Below, piece by piece: positions 44,925 to 54,825 of a stretch of 64,000 nt of DNA (positions within the stretch are counted from its first letter, which is position 1; the number at the start of each line of letters is the position of its first letter). Source of the DNA: Bin80 sp965261255 (GTDB lineage Bacteria > Bacteroidota > Rhodothermia > Rhodothermales > Bin80); contig CBDHCQ010000004.1 in assembly GCA_965261255.1 (NCBI GenBank), forward strand, positions 1,612,001 to 1,676,000, read 5' to 3'. A program made the position numbers and the translations under genes. The notes under the pieces are model-generated. The model saw nothing but the letters and a program-made list of their open reading frames with translations. It was not told the DNA's origin and searched no databases.

Positions 44925-45421
44925 AAGAAGTTTAACCTAGCAAAATTTAAGGTCCTACAGCCCAATCGAAAAGATCCGGCTTGCTTTGGGATCTAAAGAT
45001 CATTTCCGGCGAGTCGTAGCAGTTTATCGAAAGAAATCTAATGAAAAACCCGGGAGATACTCCCGCAAAACGGTCTGAACCCATCACACTGGATCCAGAC
45101 CGCTTTTGTCAAAATTACTCACGAATCTAATATCGGTTTCATTATGTTTGCTGAAGTCCCTCTTTTTCAAACAAGTGTATACTGCAGGACTTACACCCGC
45201 TACACTTTGCCAGTTAGTCTGGCGCACGGCAAATTCATCTTAATACACGCTTCTGCGGAAAACTGGACCTATAAGGGTTTGGTATAGGTAACAGGTTCCT
45301 TGCTCCACACGTTCAACTCTAGTCTTTAACCAAGGACAAATATGTAACAATTCATGATCACTATGTGCATTATATTGCATTGGATTTTCGCACCGATACC
45401 TTTGCAAGAGGTCTCGTAGCT
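44925..45421. other. Divergent promoter region of the polyketide locus
   Basis: 497 bp between the reductase-sulfotransferase gene (minus) and the radical SAM gene (plus). Besides two adjacent hairpins at 45051-45107 no gene is evident. Promoters for both directions must lie here, but I cannot assign -7/-33 boxes with confidence. Confidence 0.5.
45051..45107 (+). terminator. Tandem hairpins, terminator-like, in the divergent region
   Basis: A tight hairpin CGGGAG-ATA-CTCCCG (45051-45065) is followed by a second stem: ACGGTCTG (45070-45077) with CAGACCG (45096-45102), flanked by AAAA and followed by CTTTT. The second looks like an intrinsic terminator on either strand. It lies upstream of both divergent genes, so it would act as an attenuator/leader or end a small transcript. 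Confidence 0.6.
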
Positions 45422-47170
45422 ATGCCGAAAACGCTTCTCATCTACCCGCAGCATCCCCCAACTTACTGGGGACATAATTATGCCTTGGATCTTTTAGGCA
45501 TCAAAGCTGCATTCCCCCCGCTGGGTTTGCTAACCGTCGCCGCGATGTTTCCACCCGACTATGATCTCCGTGTGGTGGATTTGAACATCAATCCGCTTGA
45601 CGACTCCGACCTTGAATGGGCGGATCTAGCCTTCACATCCAGCATGATCGTGCAACGCCCATCACTTGATCAGGTCATCAAGCAATGCAACCTCGCGCAT
45701 GTTCCTGTCATCGCTGGCGGACCGCACCCCACTACTTTTTTTGAAGAGATGGAGGGGGTCTCTCATTTTGTGCTTGATGAAGTTGAGGAGACTTTCTCAA
45801 CGTTCCTTCAAGATTTAGAAAGCGGAACAGCAAAGCATATTTATCGGGCACCGAGGAAGCCAGATATAACTCTGACACCGCTTCCACGATTTGATTTGAT
45901 CAACATGAGTGACTACTACTCAATGTGTCTCCAGTTTTCGCGGGGATGTCCATTTGATTGCGAGTTCTGTGATATTACCAAGCTGTATGGCCGCGTGTCC
46001 CGAACCAAATCGCCAGAACAAATGATTGCCGAGTTTGACCATTTGTTTGAACTGGGATGGCGTGGGCCTCTTTTCTTGGTTGACGACAACTTCATTGGTA
46101 ATAAACGTGAAGTAACGAGGCTTCTTCCCGTGGTCGCCGAATGGCAGCAAGAGCGTGGCCATCCTTTTTCCCTGTATACTGAGGCGAGCGTAAATCTCGT
46201 TCGGATGAATGATTTGATGGATACAATGATTTCGGCAGGCTTTGACACCGTCTTCTTGGGCATTGAAACCCCCAATCCTAAAGCGCTCAAGAAGATGAAA
46301 AAGCCCCAGAATATCAACATGCGCGATGACAACTACTTATTCAAGTCCGTTCGAAAGATTCAACAGAAGGGGATGCAAGTGCAGGGTGGCTTCATCTTAG
46401 GTCTCGACGAAGATGATGAAGATGCTTTTGATGCTCAGATTGAATTTATTCAGGAGGCCGGAATTCCAATCGCACTTGTCGGGTTGTTGACCGCCGTCAA
46501 GGGAACCAATCTGTGGAACCGCCTAGAGCGCGAGAACCGGCTGATTGATACTCCCATTGAAATCAATGCAACTTCTCTGAACTTCAAGCCGCAAATGGAC
46601 CCCGAAACGGTAGTGGAGGGATATCTTCGTGTAATTGGAACGATCTACGATTCGACATTGGAGAATTATTTTGACCGCTGCCTAACCTTGCTGGAAAACC
46701 TCAACCCGGTACCACATCTCCACAAGCCTGTGAGCCAATATGCATTGTTTATGGGCATCATGGGGATCCGGCAGCGCCTGACATCCCGCCAGCAACCCGC
46801 CTTCTCGCGGTTTATTGCTAAAGTTTCCAAAGATCATCCTCGCCTACTGCCGCTCGCAGTGAGCCTTGCAGCTACAGGTTACCACTGTGAAAAAATCACT
46901 CGCCAACACACTGTGATGCGTGAATTCAAGCAGTACCTAACTTCGGAATTGGCAAGGATCGAGCAGGCTGGAATACCACCTATGTCAACATCTGAGGCCG
47001 TAGACAAGCTCAGACAGCAAGCGTTGTACCGAATCAGTACCCGCGAGAAAACGATCCCCGAGGAGTTCCGCTATGCTGGAGATGGCATTACTGAAGCTAT
47101 TTCAGACTTCCAACTGGCGTTGGACACGATGTTTGATAGGGCGCTTGCAGACGACATGCCACTAGCTTAA
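45422..47170 (+). CDS. B12-binding radical SAM protein (DUF4070 type)
   Basis: 582 residues from the ATG at 45422, where conserved sequence begins (MPKTLLIYPQHPPTYWG); an upstream in-frame ATG at 45365 adds nothing conserved. The cobalamin-binding Rossmann domain covers about 1-150, and the radical SAM core has its [4Fe-4S] ligands at Cys176, Cys180 and Cys183 (RGCPFDCEFCD). The C-terminal ~250 residues match the DUF4070 type found in HpnP-like and other B12 radical SAM enzymes, which methylate unactivated carbons or do related chemistry. The B12 domain lacks a clear DxHxxG motif, as is usual in this class. Placed between the reductase-sulfotransferase and the PKS, it is a candidate tailoring enzyme. 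Confidence 0.85.
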   Translation: MPKTLLIYPQHPPTYWGHNYALDLLGIKAAFPPLGLLTVAAMFPPDYDLRVVDLNINPLDDSDLEWADLAFTSSMIVQRPSLDQVIKQCNLAHVPVIAGGPHPTTFFEEMEGVSHFVLDEVEETFSTFLQDLESGTAKHIYRAPRKPDITLTPLPRFDLINMSDYYSMCLQFSRGCPFDCEFCDITKLYGRVSRTKSPEQMIAEFDHLFELGWRGPLFLVDDNFIGNKREVTRLLPVVAEWQQERGHPFSLYTEASVNLVRMNDLMDTMISAGFDTVFLGIETPNPKALKKMKKPQNINMRDDNYLFKSVRKIQQKGMQVQGGFILGLDEDDEDAFDAQIEFIQEAGIPIALVGLLTAVKGTNLWNRLERENRLIDTPIEINATSLNFKPQMDPETVVEGYLRVIGTIYDSTLENYFDRCLTLLENLNPVPHLHKPVSQYALFMGIMGIRQRLTSRQQPAFSRFIAKVSKDHPRLLPLAVSLAATGYHCEKITRQHTVMREFKQYLTSELARIEQAGIPPMSTSEAVDKLRQQALYRISTREKTIPEEFRYAGDGITEAISDFQLALDTMFDRALADDMPLA

Positions 47171-47808
47171 CTAGTGCCTGCCTGAAAATGGCAGACGCGT
47201 CTAGTTTTCGCCTGAAAAGTAGACCTATTCGCCTATTTTGGGCAGTTTCTCATACCCGTATAATCATTTAACGGCATCTTGGCCAAGAACGTCCTCGAAA
47301 GGCTAGCCCAGTGCGCCAGCTGGTCTCCCTTCGAACGGCACCGCGGCTGAGGAAGATGGTACTCGACAAACACCATCGCGAACAACACCAGCAACTTCCT
47401 GAACCACTTGGGTACGAACCCGTAGTTCTGCTCCACATGGGGAAACAACTTCTGTTTGCCGCAGATAAAAAAGCCGCATATCTCTCTGGCACGCGACATG
47501 GGGACCTCCGGTATTTGTTGGAATTCAAGCACTCCAGGATTAAAAAAAGCGCAACGAATCTTCGCAGGGGAGATCAGCCCGAAATACCTCCGCATACAGA
47601 TCCGCCAAGCAGAAACAGTGTCCGAAAATCATCAAAATGTTTCAACAAATCACCCAATTTAGGAAATTTGAAAGAGGTTCCTATATTCACAATACTAGCG
47701 GTAGAACTAAAGTGATATGTTTTGGAATTCAATCACCTCCACTGCCCCAGATCCAGTTATCATGGAGAAGGATTGTCCAGCCTTGCCTTCGAGTGATCGC
47801 CCCCAAGG
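47171..47808. other. Non-coding gap with possible insertion-sequence relic
   Basis: 638 bp between the radical SAM and PKS genes. Near 47184-47236 are repeated TTTTCGCCTGAAAAGTAGAC / CTATTCGCCT motifs resembling the subterminal repeats of IS21-like elements, and the minus strand is open from 47595 to 47233 (120 codons, containing FVPKWFRKLLVLFAMVFVEY). I recognise neither a transposase nor a matching second end, so this is at most a decayed remnant. Confidence 0.35.
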
Positions 47809-50800
47809 GTGACTGACCAGAACCAATACGACAATCAAATGCTTAAGAATATGCCACTTGCGATCTGTTCATATGCTCATCGTCTGCCAGGTGGTTTGTT
47901 GACGGACAATGATTTTTGGGAACTCCTGGAAAACCGAAAACGAGTGCGCGAGGACATCAGGAGTCGGTACGGCCGTGGTCTTTTACCTGTGGGAAAGTAC
48001 CCCAATACAAATCTCCACCTAGCTTCTGCATACGAAGCATTCATTACCGATAACAAAGAGAATCAAGTAGATCCAATGCTCTTTGGAATGTCGATGTTGG
48101 AAGCAACCAGCATGGAACCTCAGCAGCGGATGATGCTGGGTTGTGCGTGGGAGGCATTTGAACTCGCTGGATGGTCAGGCCAATCATTGCGTAACAGCGA
48201 AACTGGAGTATTCCTTGGGTGTCAAACTCCAAATTCGGCCACATGGCGCAGCAAGGACGGGGGGAGTTTTTATGACGTCATGATGACCAGTATGTCAATG
48301 GTCGCCAATCGGTTGAGTTTTCATTTCAATCTCAAAGGACCCTCTATAGCGCATGCAACGGCATGTTCAGCCGGCTTGACGGCCCTGTACGCAGCGGAGC
48401 GTGCCATTTTGTTTGGCGACTGCCGTCAAGCCTTAGTGGGCGCAGTCAACTACTTGGGATCTGGGCGATTATCTGCTGCCTTTACCAGATTGGGAATTAT
48501 AAGCCCGAATGGCAGGTGTTACACTCTGGATGAACGCGCAAATGGTTACGTGCGTTCGGAAGGCGCCTTTGCGTATACCGTCAAACCGCTGCACTTAGCT
48601 GAAGAGGACGGAGACGAAATTCTTGCGGTTGTCGAAGCGACTGCTGTGAATACTGCAGGGGCGGCCGACCACGCTCAGGGGCTGGCTCCTGGCCGTTTCA
48701 TCAGCGCTCCCACACAGCATTCACAAGTGGAAGTGATGCAGAGGGCAATGGCGCTAGCAAACCGGAGTCCAGAAGAAATTGATTATGTAGAAATGCATGC
48801 TACGGGTACGTCCGTGGGAGATGTCATTGAAGGCAATGCAGTGGCCGAAGCCTATGGGGATTGCGGTAGAGAGATTCCGCTTCGGGTTTGTTCGGTGAAA
48901 AGTAACCTTGGGCATATGGAAGCCGCCGCCTTCTGCGGTAGCCTCTTAAAGGTGCTCCTCATGATCCAGAGGCGCACCTATGCCCCCATTTCGAAAAGCT
49001 TCAGTGTACCAAATCCTGACATTGATTTTGAGAAAGGGCCAATGGTGGTTCAGAGGATGACCGAGCCTTTTCCAGACAAGCCGGTGGTTTTTGGCATTAG
49101 TTCGTTCGGATTCGGCGGAGCAAATGGTCACTGCATTGTGAGCGAATATGCTCCTGAGTCAAAGCAGATATGGTCAATACCGGTAGCTCCCCAAATGGGC
49201 TACATGATTCCGTTGTCAGCACGCTCGAAGGATGCACTAGTGCAGACCGTCAAGGACTTTAATGAGTACCTTCCTAGCTCATCAATCAGTCTCTATACTT
49301 TGGCTGGGAATCTCAGCCGCAGGAGAACTCATGATCATGCTCGCATTGCGTTTTCTGCCCTTACGATAGAGGAGCTTCAAACGAAGTTTGAGACATTCCT
49401 GGAGCATGAATCCCCTTCGATGAATCATGCGACTGATGGCCCGAAACGGGTTGCCTTCGTATTTACCGGCCAGGGTACGCAATGGGCAGGATGCGGGAAA
49501 ATACTTTATGACACGAACCCAGTGTTCAAACGAGTAATTGATACCATAGAGGAATTATGGTGCCAATATTCCAGCACGTCACTTCGTGAAGTATGCTTCG
49601 ATGCCTCACAGGAACTGCTTGATCAGGTGCACCTAGCTCAGTCTGTCGTATTCCTGATTCAAGTTGCATTAGTTGAATTGCTGAAAACCTGGGGAGTGTA
49701 TCCAGACGTTGTTTTTGGCCACAGTTCTGGAGAAGTCGCGGCTGCATATTCGTGCGGACTTCTGTCCTTGGAAGATGCGGTCCGCGTAGTCTACTGCAGG
49801 GCAGAGGCGCAAAAGACCCTGGAAGGAAGCGGCAGAATGCTTCCGATTAGTCTTGGTCATGAAGGTGTTCAGCAGTTACTCTCAGATCTTGATGCAAATA
49901 ATGTAGAGATAGTGTGCCTGAACTCGCCTGCCAGTACGGTGGTAGCCGGCCCGCAAGAAGCATTGGAACCCGTTATTGCGGCCTGTCAGGAGCGAAAACT
50001 GCATCATACCTTGCTGCGAGGAAATATCGCATTTCACTCCAGTGCGATGGACCGAATCAAAGACACCATTCTCGACGGGATGGCATTTTTGAATAAGGGT
50101 TCCTTTAGGCACGATGTTCCATTTGTAAGCACTGTTACGGGCAAGGAAATAGATCAACTTGATGCACGGTACTGGTGGAGAAATGTCCGCCAGCCTGTAC
50201 GTTTTCTTGATGCTGTCGAGACGATTCGAGAGCACTACGATCCAGATATCTATATCGAAATTTCTCCAGAGAGAGCATTGTCTCCGATGGTGGCTCAATG
50301 CTATGAATTGGCCACGACATCTTTCCCAGTCACTCTTCCTACGCTAATGCGCGATGGTGATGGGAGACGTGATTTATTGGATACATTGGGCGGTCTCTTC
50401 AGTGCTGGATTTGTTCTGGATTATGCGGAACAGTATCCCCGCCCCTTACCCGTGACCAAGCACTTACCAGGACATCCAGTTCGTTGCATTGATGACACGC
50501 GAGTTGGGTATGACGAGGAGCTGTATAACAAAAGTGTAGGTTTTTCCCATGGTGCCATTATTGGGAAGCAGACCATTGAAAAAGAGGACATTTTTGAGTC
50601 AATTCTCAAATTGGATGCTTTTCCCTTTCTAAAGGACCATCAGGTAGAAGGCGTGCCCATTTTACCTGCGATGTGTTACGTGGAGTTAGTACTTGAAGCT
50701 TTAGGCGGAGATACTCCCGTCAAGATTGACGAAATAGAGTTTTTTGCACAGTGTCCGGTCACTGAGGATGGTTGTTCACTAAGAACAACTCTAGTCCCTG

Positions 50801-53800
50801 TGAACGATCAAAAGGATGTCTACGATTTCAGAATCAGTACATATTCATTCGGACGGGATGCAGAAGAAGAGCTCCACGCTTGGGGCAGAGCCCGTCGGTT
50901 TGATCCCAAAGATTGGGCGCCGGACGGCCCCAAGAATATCTCCGAAATCGACCCATCTAAGTTTCCAAATCGACTCTTTGAGCCGGTAGAGTCCTTCTAT
51001 GATGTAGTTGACGCGGTTCTCTCTGGGCTCTATTGCTATGGCCCAGATTTCAGAATCTTGACAGAGTTAAAGTCAGATGACCTTGAACTGGACCTGTATG
51101 CGGAGATTGAGGTAGATGCTGAGTTCTTTGATACGGCACAAGATGCTGGATACGTTTTTTTGCCACAGGTGCTGGACGCAGGTGTCCAAACGTTCCTGTT
51201 CATCTTGATCAAGGGGCCTGACCTGTTCTCAATCCCGCAGAGAGCGAAAAATATTACGTATATCAAGCCGCCGACCTCTAACCGGCTGATCTGCCATATC
51301 AATCCCAATTGGACAAGCCATGATTATGATCATAGGGGCCAACACGCTCATAAATACTTGGACAAGTTATCTGGTAGTTGTCGGTATTACGACGCAATAA
51401 CCGGTGAACTGCTCCTTGAAGTGGGAGAGTATTACAGCCGGATCTCACAAAAGGATGTAGCCCTTACTGCCAAGACGAAATTCATTACCTCATGGCAATC
51501 TAAGTCTTTGCAGTCAGTGCCCCGAGCAGCTCTCGAGCCTGGTGCCCTCATTCGTGCATTACCGCACCTCAACAATGAAGCGTTGGGTGTCCATAGAATT
51601 GTGGAGTACGTGGGATCTAAAGGCCCCCAATCGTCGCTCTTGCACTCCAACTGCCTGGATGCATTAGCCGGAACGCAGCATGAATATTTGCTCATAAGCG
51701 ACACGAATGAATTGATCCGTGAGTACTATAGTGAATTCGGTCACCTGCAAGCCTCCATTCGAGTTATTGAACAGGATCTGACCGACGCAGACAGTTCAGA
51801 TTTCAAACACGGGGTTCTCGGAGAGCATAGTGCATCTCTGGTTTTGCTTAGTGATGAGCCGCATACGTATGCTGAATTGGCTTGGCAGCAGTTTCTCCGT
51901 CTTCTTGTCCCCCAGGGGCTCGTACTTGTACCATGCACACAGGATTGGAGTCCACCGGAAGGCTGCCGTATAGTTGCACGGGATGATCATGCTTTATTGT
52001 TGCAGGCGGTCCCGTCACCTATTGAGCCTCAGAATGGAGACAAGGTGCGCTGGATCCTCGGTGAAGATGGCAGCCTGGCAGAAGATTGGGCAGCGCAACA
52101 TCCGAACGCCTTTGTAATCCATGATTTTGATCAAACTCAAACGTTTTGGAATGAGGTGGATTCAGTTGAATCAATTGACTTTTTCTGCTCCCCAGAACCG
52201 GATCCAAAAGATCCTGTTGGTGAAAAGCTTACCTGGAAATTCCTTTCATTCATTCAAACACTTGTAACTCGTCGGACAAATCAAAAGGAAGCGTATACGC
52301 GCATTAGTGTTGTGACCCAGGGCGCAGCATTTCAGGTTACGAACCCTCGTGCATCCGTTCTGTGGGGAGCGATTCGCTGTATTGGTCTCGAACACGGCAC
52401 GGATGTGGGAATAGACTTTCAAATAGTTGATGTTGGAGATGCATCTGATCTGGATATGCTCAAGTGGGCGAGCGAACGATATCTGCGGGAACGGGAATTG
52501 GCTATCCGGAGCGGATCAATCTGGGTACCTCGTCTCGTTCGTGTTCCCGAATTACAACCAGTAGTTCCAGAAGATGAAGAGATCACTTATAGCCTCAGAT
52601 TAAATACCCCTGGTCAGATTTCTGGCATGGAATGGCAAGCGAGGCCGGTAGCCCCCTTGGGCGCGGACGAAGTTGAGATTGAAGTTGCCGCTGCACCGCT
52701 GAACTTCCGTGACATCATGGTAATTCTCAATCTGTTACCTCCGTTGGCATACGAGCGATCGGCATTGGGGCGGGTTGTTGGGATCGAGGGGAGCGGTGTC
52801 GTAGCTCGCACGGGAGATCAGGTCACCAGCGTTACGGTGGGTGATAGAGTATGTTATACGGGCAGTAATGCCATCGCCAATCGCCTGGTCCTTCCTGAGT
52901 GGCTCCTCTATAAGGTCCCGAAATCGTGTTCCTTGTTGAATGCTGCAGGCTCAATGTCTGTACTTCAGACAGCATATTATGCACTGATTCATCAAGCCAG
53001 AATGCAACCCAAGCACACCGTTCTGATACATTCGGCCATGGGTGGTGTCGGGCAAATGGCGATCCAACTTGTAAAAATGACGGGAGCCTCCTTTTATGCT
53101 ACAGCGGGCAACAAACAGAAACGTGCAAAGCTTCGGAGCATGGGCGCCCTGGGAGTCTTTGATTCCCATAGTCTTGAATGGCATCATGACCTAATGGAAT
53201 CCACCGGAGGGACCGGAGTTGATATCGTGCTGAATTCGCTGGCAGGTCAGCACCTTCCCCTGTGCTTGGATTCTTTGAGTCCCGGAGGTTGGCACTGCGA
53301 AATTGGTAAGGTTGACATCTTTGCCAACAATCGCATTGGTATGCGAATCCTTCGAAAGAATCTGAACTTTTCAGCGATTGACATGGACAGATTGGCTCTT
53401 GACGATCCACAACTAACGAGAAAAGTGGCGTTGGAGTGTATCGAATTGATTGGTAACAGAAAGATCGAACCGCCGGAAATAACCCGTTTTGATTACGGAG
53501 ACCAAGAAAAAGCTCTGCAATTCATGATGAGCGGCAAACATGAAGGCAAGCTAGTACTCATTCCTCCAAAAGGCAGGCGCGACTTCCCAGTTGTTGATAT
53601 GCGAAGTTTTTTTGACGCTACCGGGACTTACTTGGTTACCGGTGCTTCGGGCGGCCTCGGGGCGACGATTGCAAGATATCTGGTCTTTTGCGGGGCGAAG
53701 CATATTACTCTCATTGATCGTAATCCAGATCGTACATCGAATGCAGTGATTCAACTGAATGCGTCGCGTGAGAGAGGGTTGATTTCTAAAAATGTTGAGG

Positions 53801-54825
53801 TCGACGTAGTCTATGGTCAAGTCACCAATTTTGAAGAGATGAAGTCGATCGTGGCGAACTTGGATCGTCCACTTAAGGGGGTATTTCACCTCGCAGGTAC
53901 GCTAAATGATCAGCTGTTAATTACTATGACAGAAGAAGCGGTCAATGATGTTTTCGAACCCAAAGCGCTGGGAGCATGGAACTTGCACAACGCAACGAAA
54001 CACTTGAAAACTCTAGATCATTTTGTGATGTTTTCGTCAACAGCCTGTCTGTTGGGGAACGCCGGGCAGTCAAATTATGCAGCAGCGAATGCCTTCATGG
54101 ATGCACTGGCTGAACTACGCAAGTCTCAAGGTCTACCTGCACTTTCGTTCAGTCTGGCGGGGATAAGAGACCAGGGTATGGCCTCGCGCACTCCGCACAT
54201 TCTACGATCAATGGATGCGCTCGGGCTACCGGCCATAAGTACAACTACTGCAATAGCGAACCTTGACTATGCATTGCGCACTATGCCGAAGGCCAGCCAT
54301 ATAGCCTCATTCTCAGTTGAGAATCCTACTTGGTCAATGGAATTCCCAGACTACTTGCGAATTGGTCATCTTCAGTCAAACCAGTCTGCGTTCTCCAAAA
54401 CACGGGGGCTGGAACTAACAGTCAAAGGTGTGCTGGAACTTCTTACAGAGAAGTTATCAAAGCTCTCTGGACACGACGAAATTCATCCAGAAAGCCTTTT
54501 TTCAGATTACGGACTCACATCCGTTTCCGTGACTGAGTTGTCGGCCTTCATCCAAGCTACTTTTGGATATCGTGCCGGAGTTCTAGAGCTGATGACTTCC
54601 GCTACTCCGCTTTTGTTAGCTGAAGCGATTGTGGAAGCCTCGACTGGGGATGGCGGTGGAGACGATAAAGTTGAAGAGGATACAATGCAGGAGCAGGCAT
54701 CAGAAACGTTGCGTGTGGGCGAGACAATTCGAAAGCGCTCCATGTTCGCTCTTTCAAAAGCAGATCACTTTAAGACAGACGAAGAGCTTGCTTTTCATTC
54801 TGCAGGAGACTTCAAGTTTAGCTGA
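47809..54825 (+). CDS. Highly reducing type I polyketide synthase, KS-AT-DH-(MT)-ER-KR-ACP
   Basis: 2338 residues from the GTG at 47809 (Met11 at 47839 is an alternative). KS: Cys186 (HATACSAG), His330 (HATGTSVGD), His369 (SNLGHMEAA). AT: Ser639 in FGHSSGEV, His743. DH: His944 in DHQVEGVPILP and Asp1123 in LDAGVQTF. Residues ~1155-1310 occupy the place of a C-methyltransferase but lack the glycine-rich SAM motif. ER: about 1605-1915 with HSAMGGVGQ at 1741. KR: about 1935-2115 with GASGGLG at 1945, Ser2077 and Tyr2090. ACP: Ser2238 in YGLTSVSV. No thioesterase follows; the chain ends after a 60-residue tail. All reductive sites are intact, so an iteratively built, largely reduced chain is expected. 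Release would need another enzyme, e.g. the reductase encoded divergently. Confidence 0.93.
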   Translation: MTDQNQYDNQMLKNMPLAICSYAHRLPGGLLTDNDFWELLENRKRVREDIRSRYGRGLLPVGKYPNTNLHLASAYEAFITDNKENQVDPMLFGMSMLEATSMEPQQRMMLGCAWEAFELAGWSGQSLRNSETGVFLGCQTPNSATWRSKDGGSFYDVMMTSMSMVANRLSFHFNLKGPSIAHATACSAGLTALYAAERAILFGDCRQALVGAVNYLGSGRLSAAFTRLGIISPNGRCYTLDERANGYVRSEGAFAYTVKPLHLAEEDGDEILAVVEATAVNTAGAADHAQGLAPGRFISAPTQHSQVEVMQRAMALANRSPEEIDYVEMHATGTSVGDVIEGNAVAEAYGDCGREIPLRVCSVKSNLGHMEAAAFCGSLLKVLLMIQRRTYAPISKSFSVPNPDIDFEKGPMVVQRMTEPFPDKPVVFGISSFGFGGANGHCIVSEYAPESKQIWSIPVAPQMGYMIPLSARSKDALVQTVKDFNEYLPSSSISLYTLAGNLSRRRTHDHARIAFSALTIEELQTKFETFLEHESPSMNHATDGPKRVAFVFTGQGTQWAGCGKILYDTNPVFKRVIDTIEELWCQYSSTSLREVCFDASQELLDQVHLAQSVVFLIQVALVELLKTWGVYPDVVFGHSSGEVAAAYSCGLLSLEDAVRVVYCRAEAQKTLEGSGRMLPISLGHEGVQQLLSDLDANNVEIVCLNSPASTVVAGPQEALEPVIAACQERKLHHTLLRGNIAFHSSAMDRIKDTILDGMAFLNKGSFRHDVPFVSTVTGKEIDQLDARYWWRNVRQPVRFLDAVETIREHYDPDIYIEISPERALSPMVAQCYELATTSFPVTLPTLMRDGDGRRDLLDTLGGLFSAGFVLDYAEQYPRPLPVTKHLPGHPVRCIDDTRVGYDEELYNKSVGFSHGAIIGKQTIEKEDIFESILKLDAFPFLKDHQVEGVPILPAMCYVELVLEALGGDTPVKIDEIEFFAQCPVTEDGCSLRTTLVPVNDQKDVYDFRISTYSFGRDAEEELHAWGRARRFDPKDWAPDGPKNISEIDPSKFPNRLFEPVESFYDVVDAVLSGLYCYGPDFRILTELKSDDLELDLYAEIEVDAEFFDTAQDAGYVFLPQVLDAGVQTFLFILIKGPDLFSIPQRAKNITYIKPPTSNRLICHINPNWTSHDYDHRGQHAHKYLDKLSGSCRYYDAITGELLLEVGEYYSRISQKDVALTAKTKFITSWQSKSLQSVPRAALEPGALIRALPHLNNEALGVHRIVEYVGSKGPQSSLLHSNCLDALAGTQHEYLLISDTNELIREYYSEFGHLQASIRVIEQDLTDADSSDFKHGVLGEHSASLVLLSDEPHTYAELAWQQFLRLLVPQGLVLVPCTQDWSPPEGCRIVARDDHALLLQAVPSPIEPQNGDKVRWILGEDGSLAEDWAAQHPNAFVIHDFDQTQTFWNEVDSVESIDFFCSPEPDPKDPVGEKLTWKFLSFIQTLVTRRTNQKEAYTRISVVTQGAAFQVTNPRASVLWGAIRCIGLEHGTDVGIDFQIVDVGDASDLDMLKWASERYLRERELAIRSGSIWVPRLVRVPELQPVVPEDEEITYSLRLNTPGQISGMEWQARPVAPLGADEVEIEVAAAPLNFRDIMVILNLLPPLAYERSALGRVVGIEGSGVVARTGDQVTSVTVGDRVCYTGSNAIANRLVLPEWLLYKVPKSCSLLNAAGSMSVLQTAYYALIHQARMQPKHTVLIHSAMGGVGQMAIQLVKMTGASFYATAGNKQKRAKLRSMGALGVFDSHSLEWHHDLMESTGGTGVDIVLNSLAGQHLPLCLDSLSPGGWHCEIGKVDIFANNRIGMRILRKNLNFSAIDMDRLALDDPQLTRKVALECIELIGNRKIEPPEITRFDYGDQEKALQFMMSGKHEGKLVLIPPKGRRDFPVVDMRSFFDATGTYLVTGASGGLGATIARYLVFCGAKHITLIDRNPDRTSNAVIQLNASRERGLISKNVEVDVVYGQVTNFEEMKSIVANLDRPLKGVFHLAGTLNDQLLITMTEEAVNDVFEPKALGAWNLHNATKHLKTLDHFVMFSSTACLLGNAGQSNYAAANAFMDALAELRKSQGLPALSFSLAGIRDQGMASRTPHILRSMDALGLPAISTTTAIANLDYALRTMPKASHIASFSVENPTWSMEFPDYLRIGHLQSNQSAFSKTRGLELTVKGVLELLTEKLSKLSGHDEIHPESLFSDYGLTSVSVTELSAFIQATFGYRAGVLELMTSATPLLLAEAIVEASTGDGGGDDKVEEDTMQEQASETLRVGETIRKRSMFALSKADHFKTDEELAFHSAGDFKFS

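Noticed and set aside
47233..47595. Minus-strand ORF of 120 codons between the radical SAM and PKS genes
   Set aside because: I could not match it to a transposase or other family, and overlapping frames are equally open; described only as a possible relic.
52926..53187. Short ORFs on both strands inside the PKS ER domain
   Set aside because: Shadows of a continuous 2338-codon frame with all catalytic motifs.
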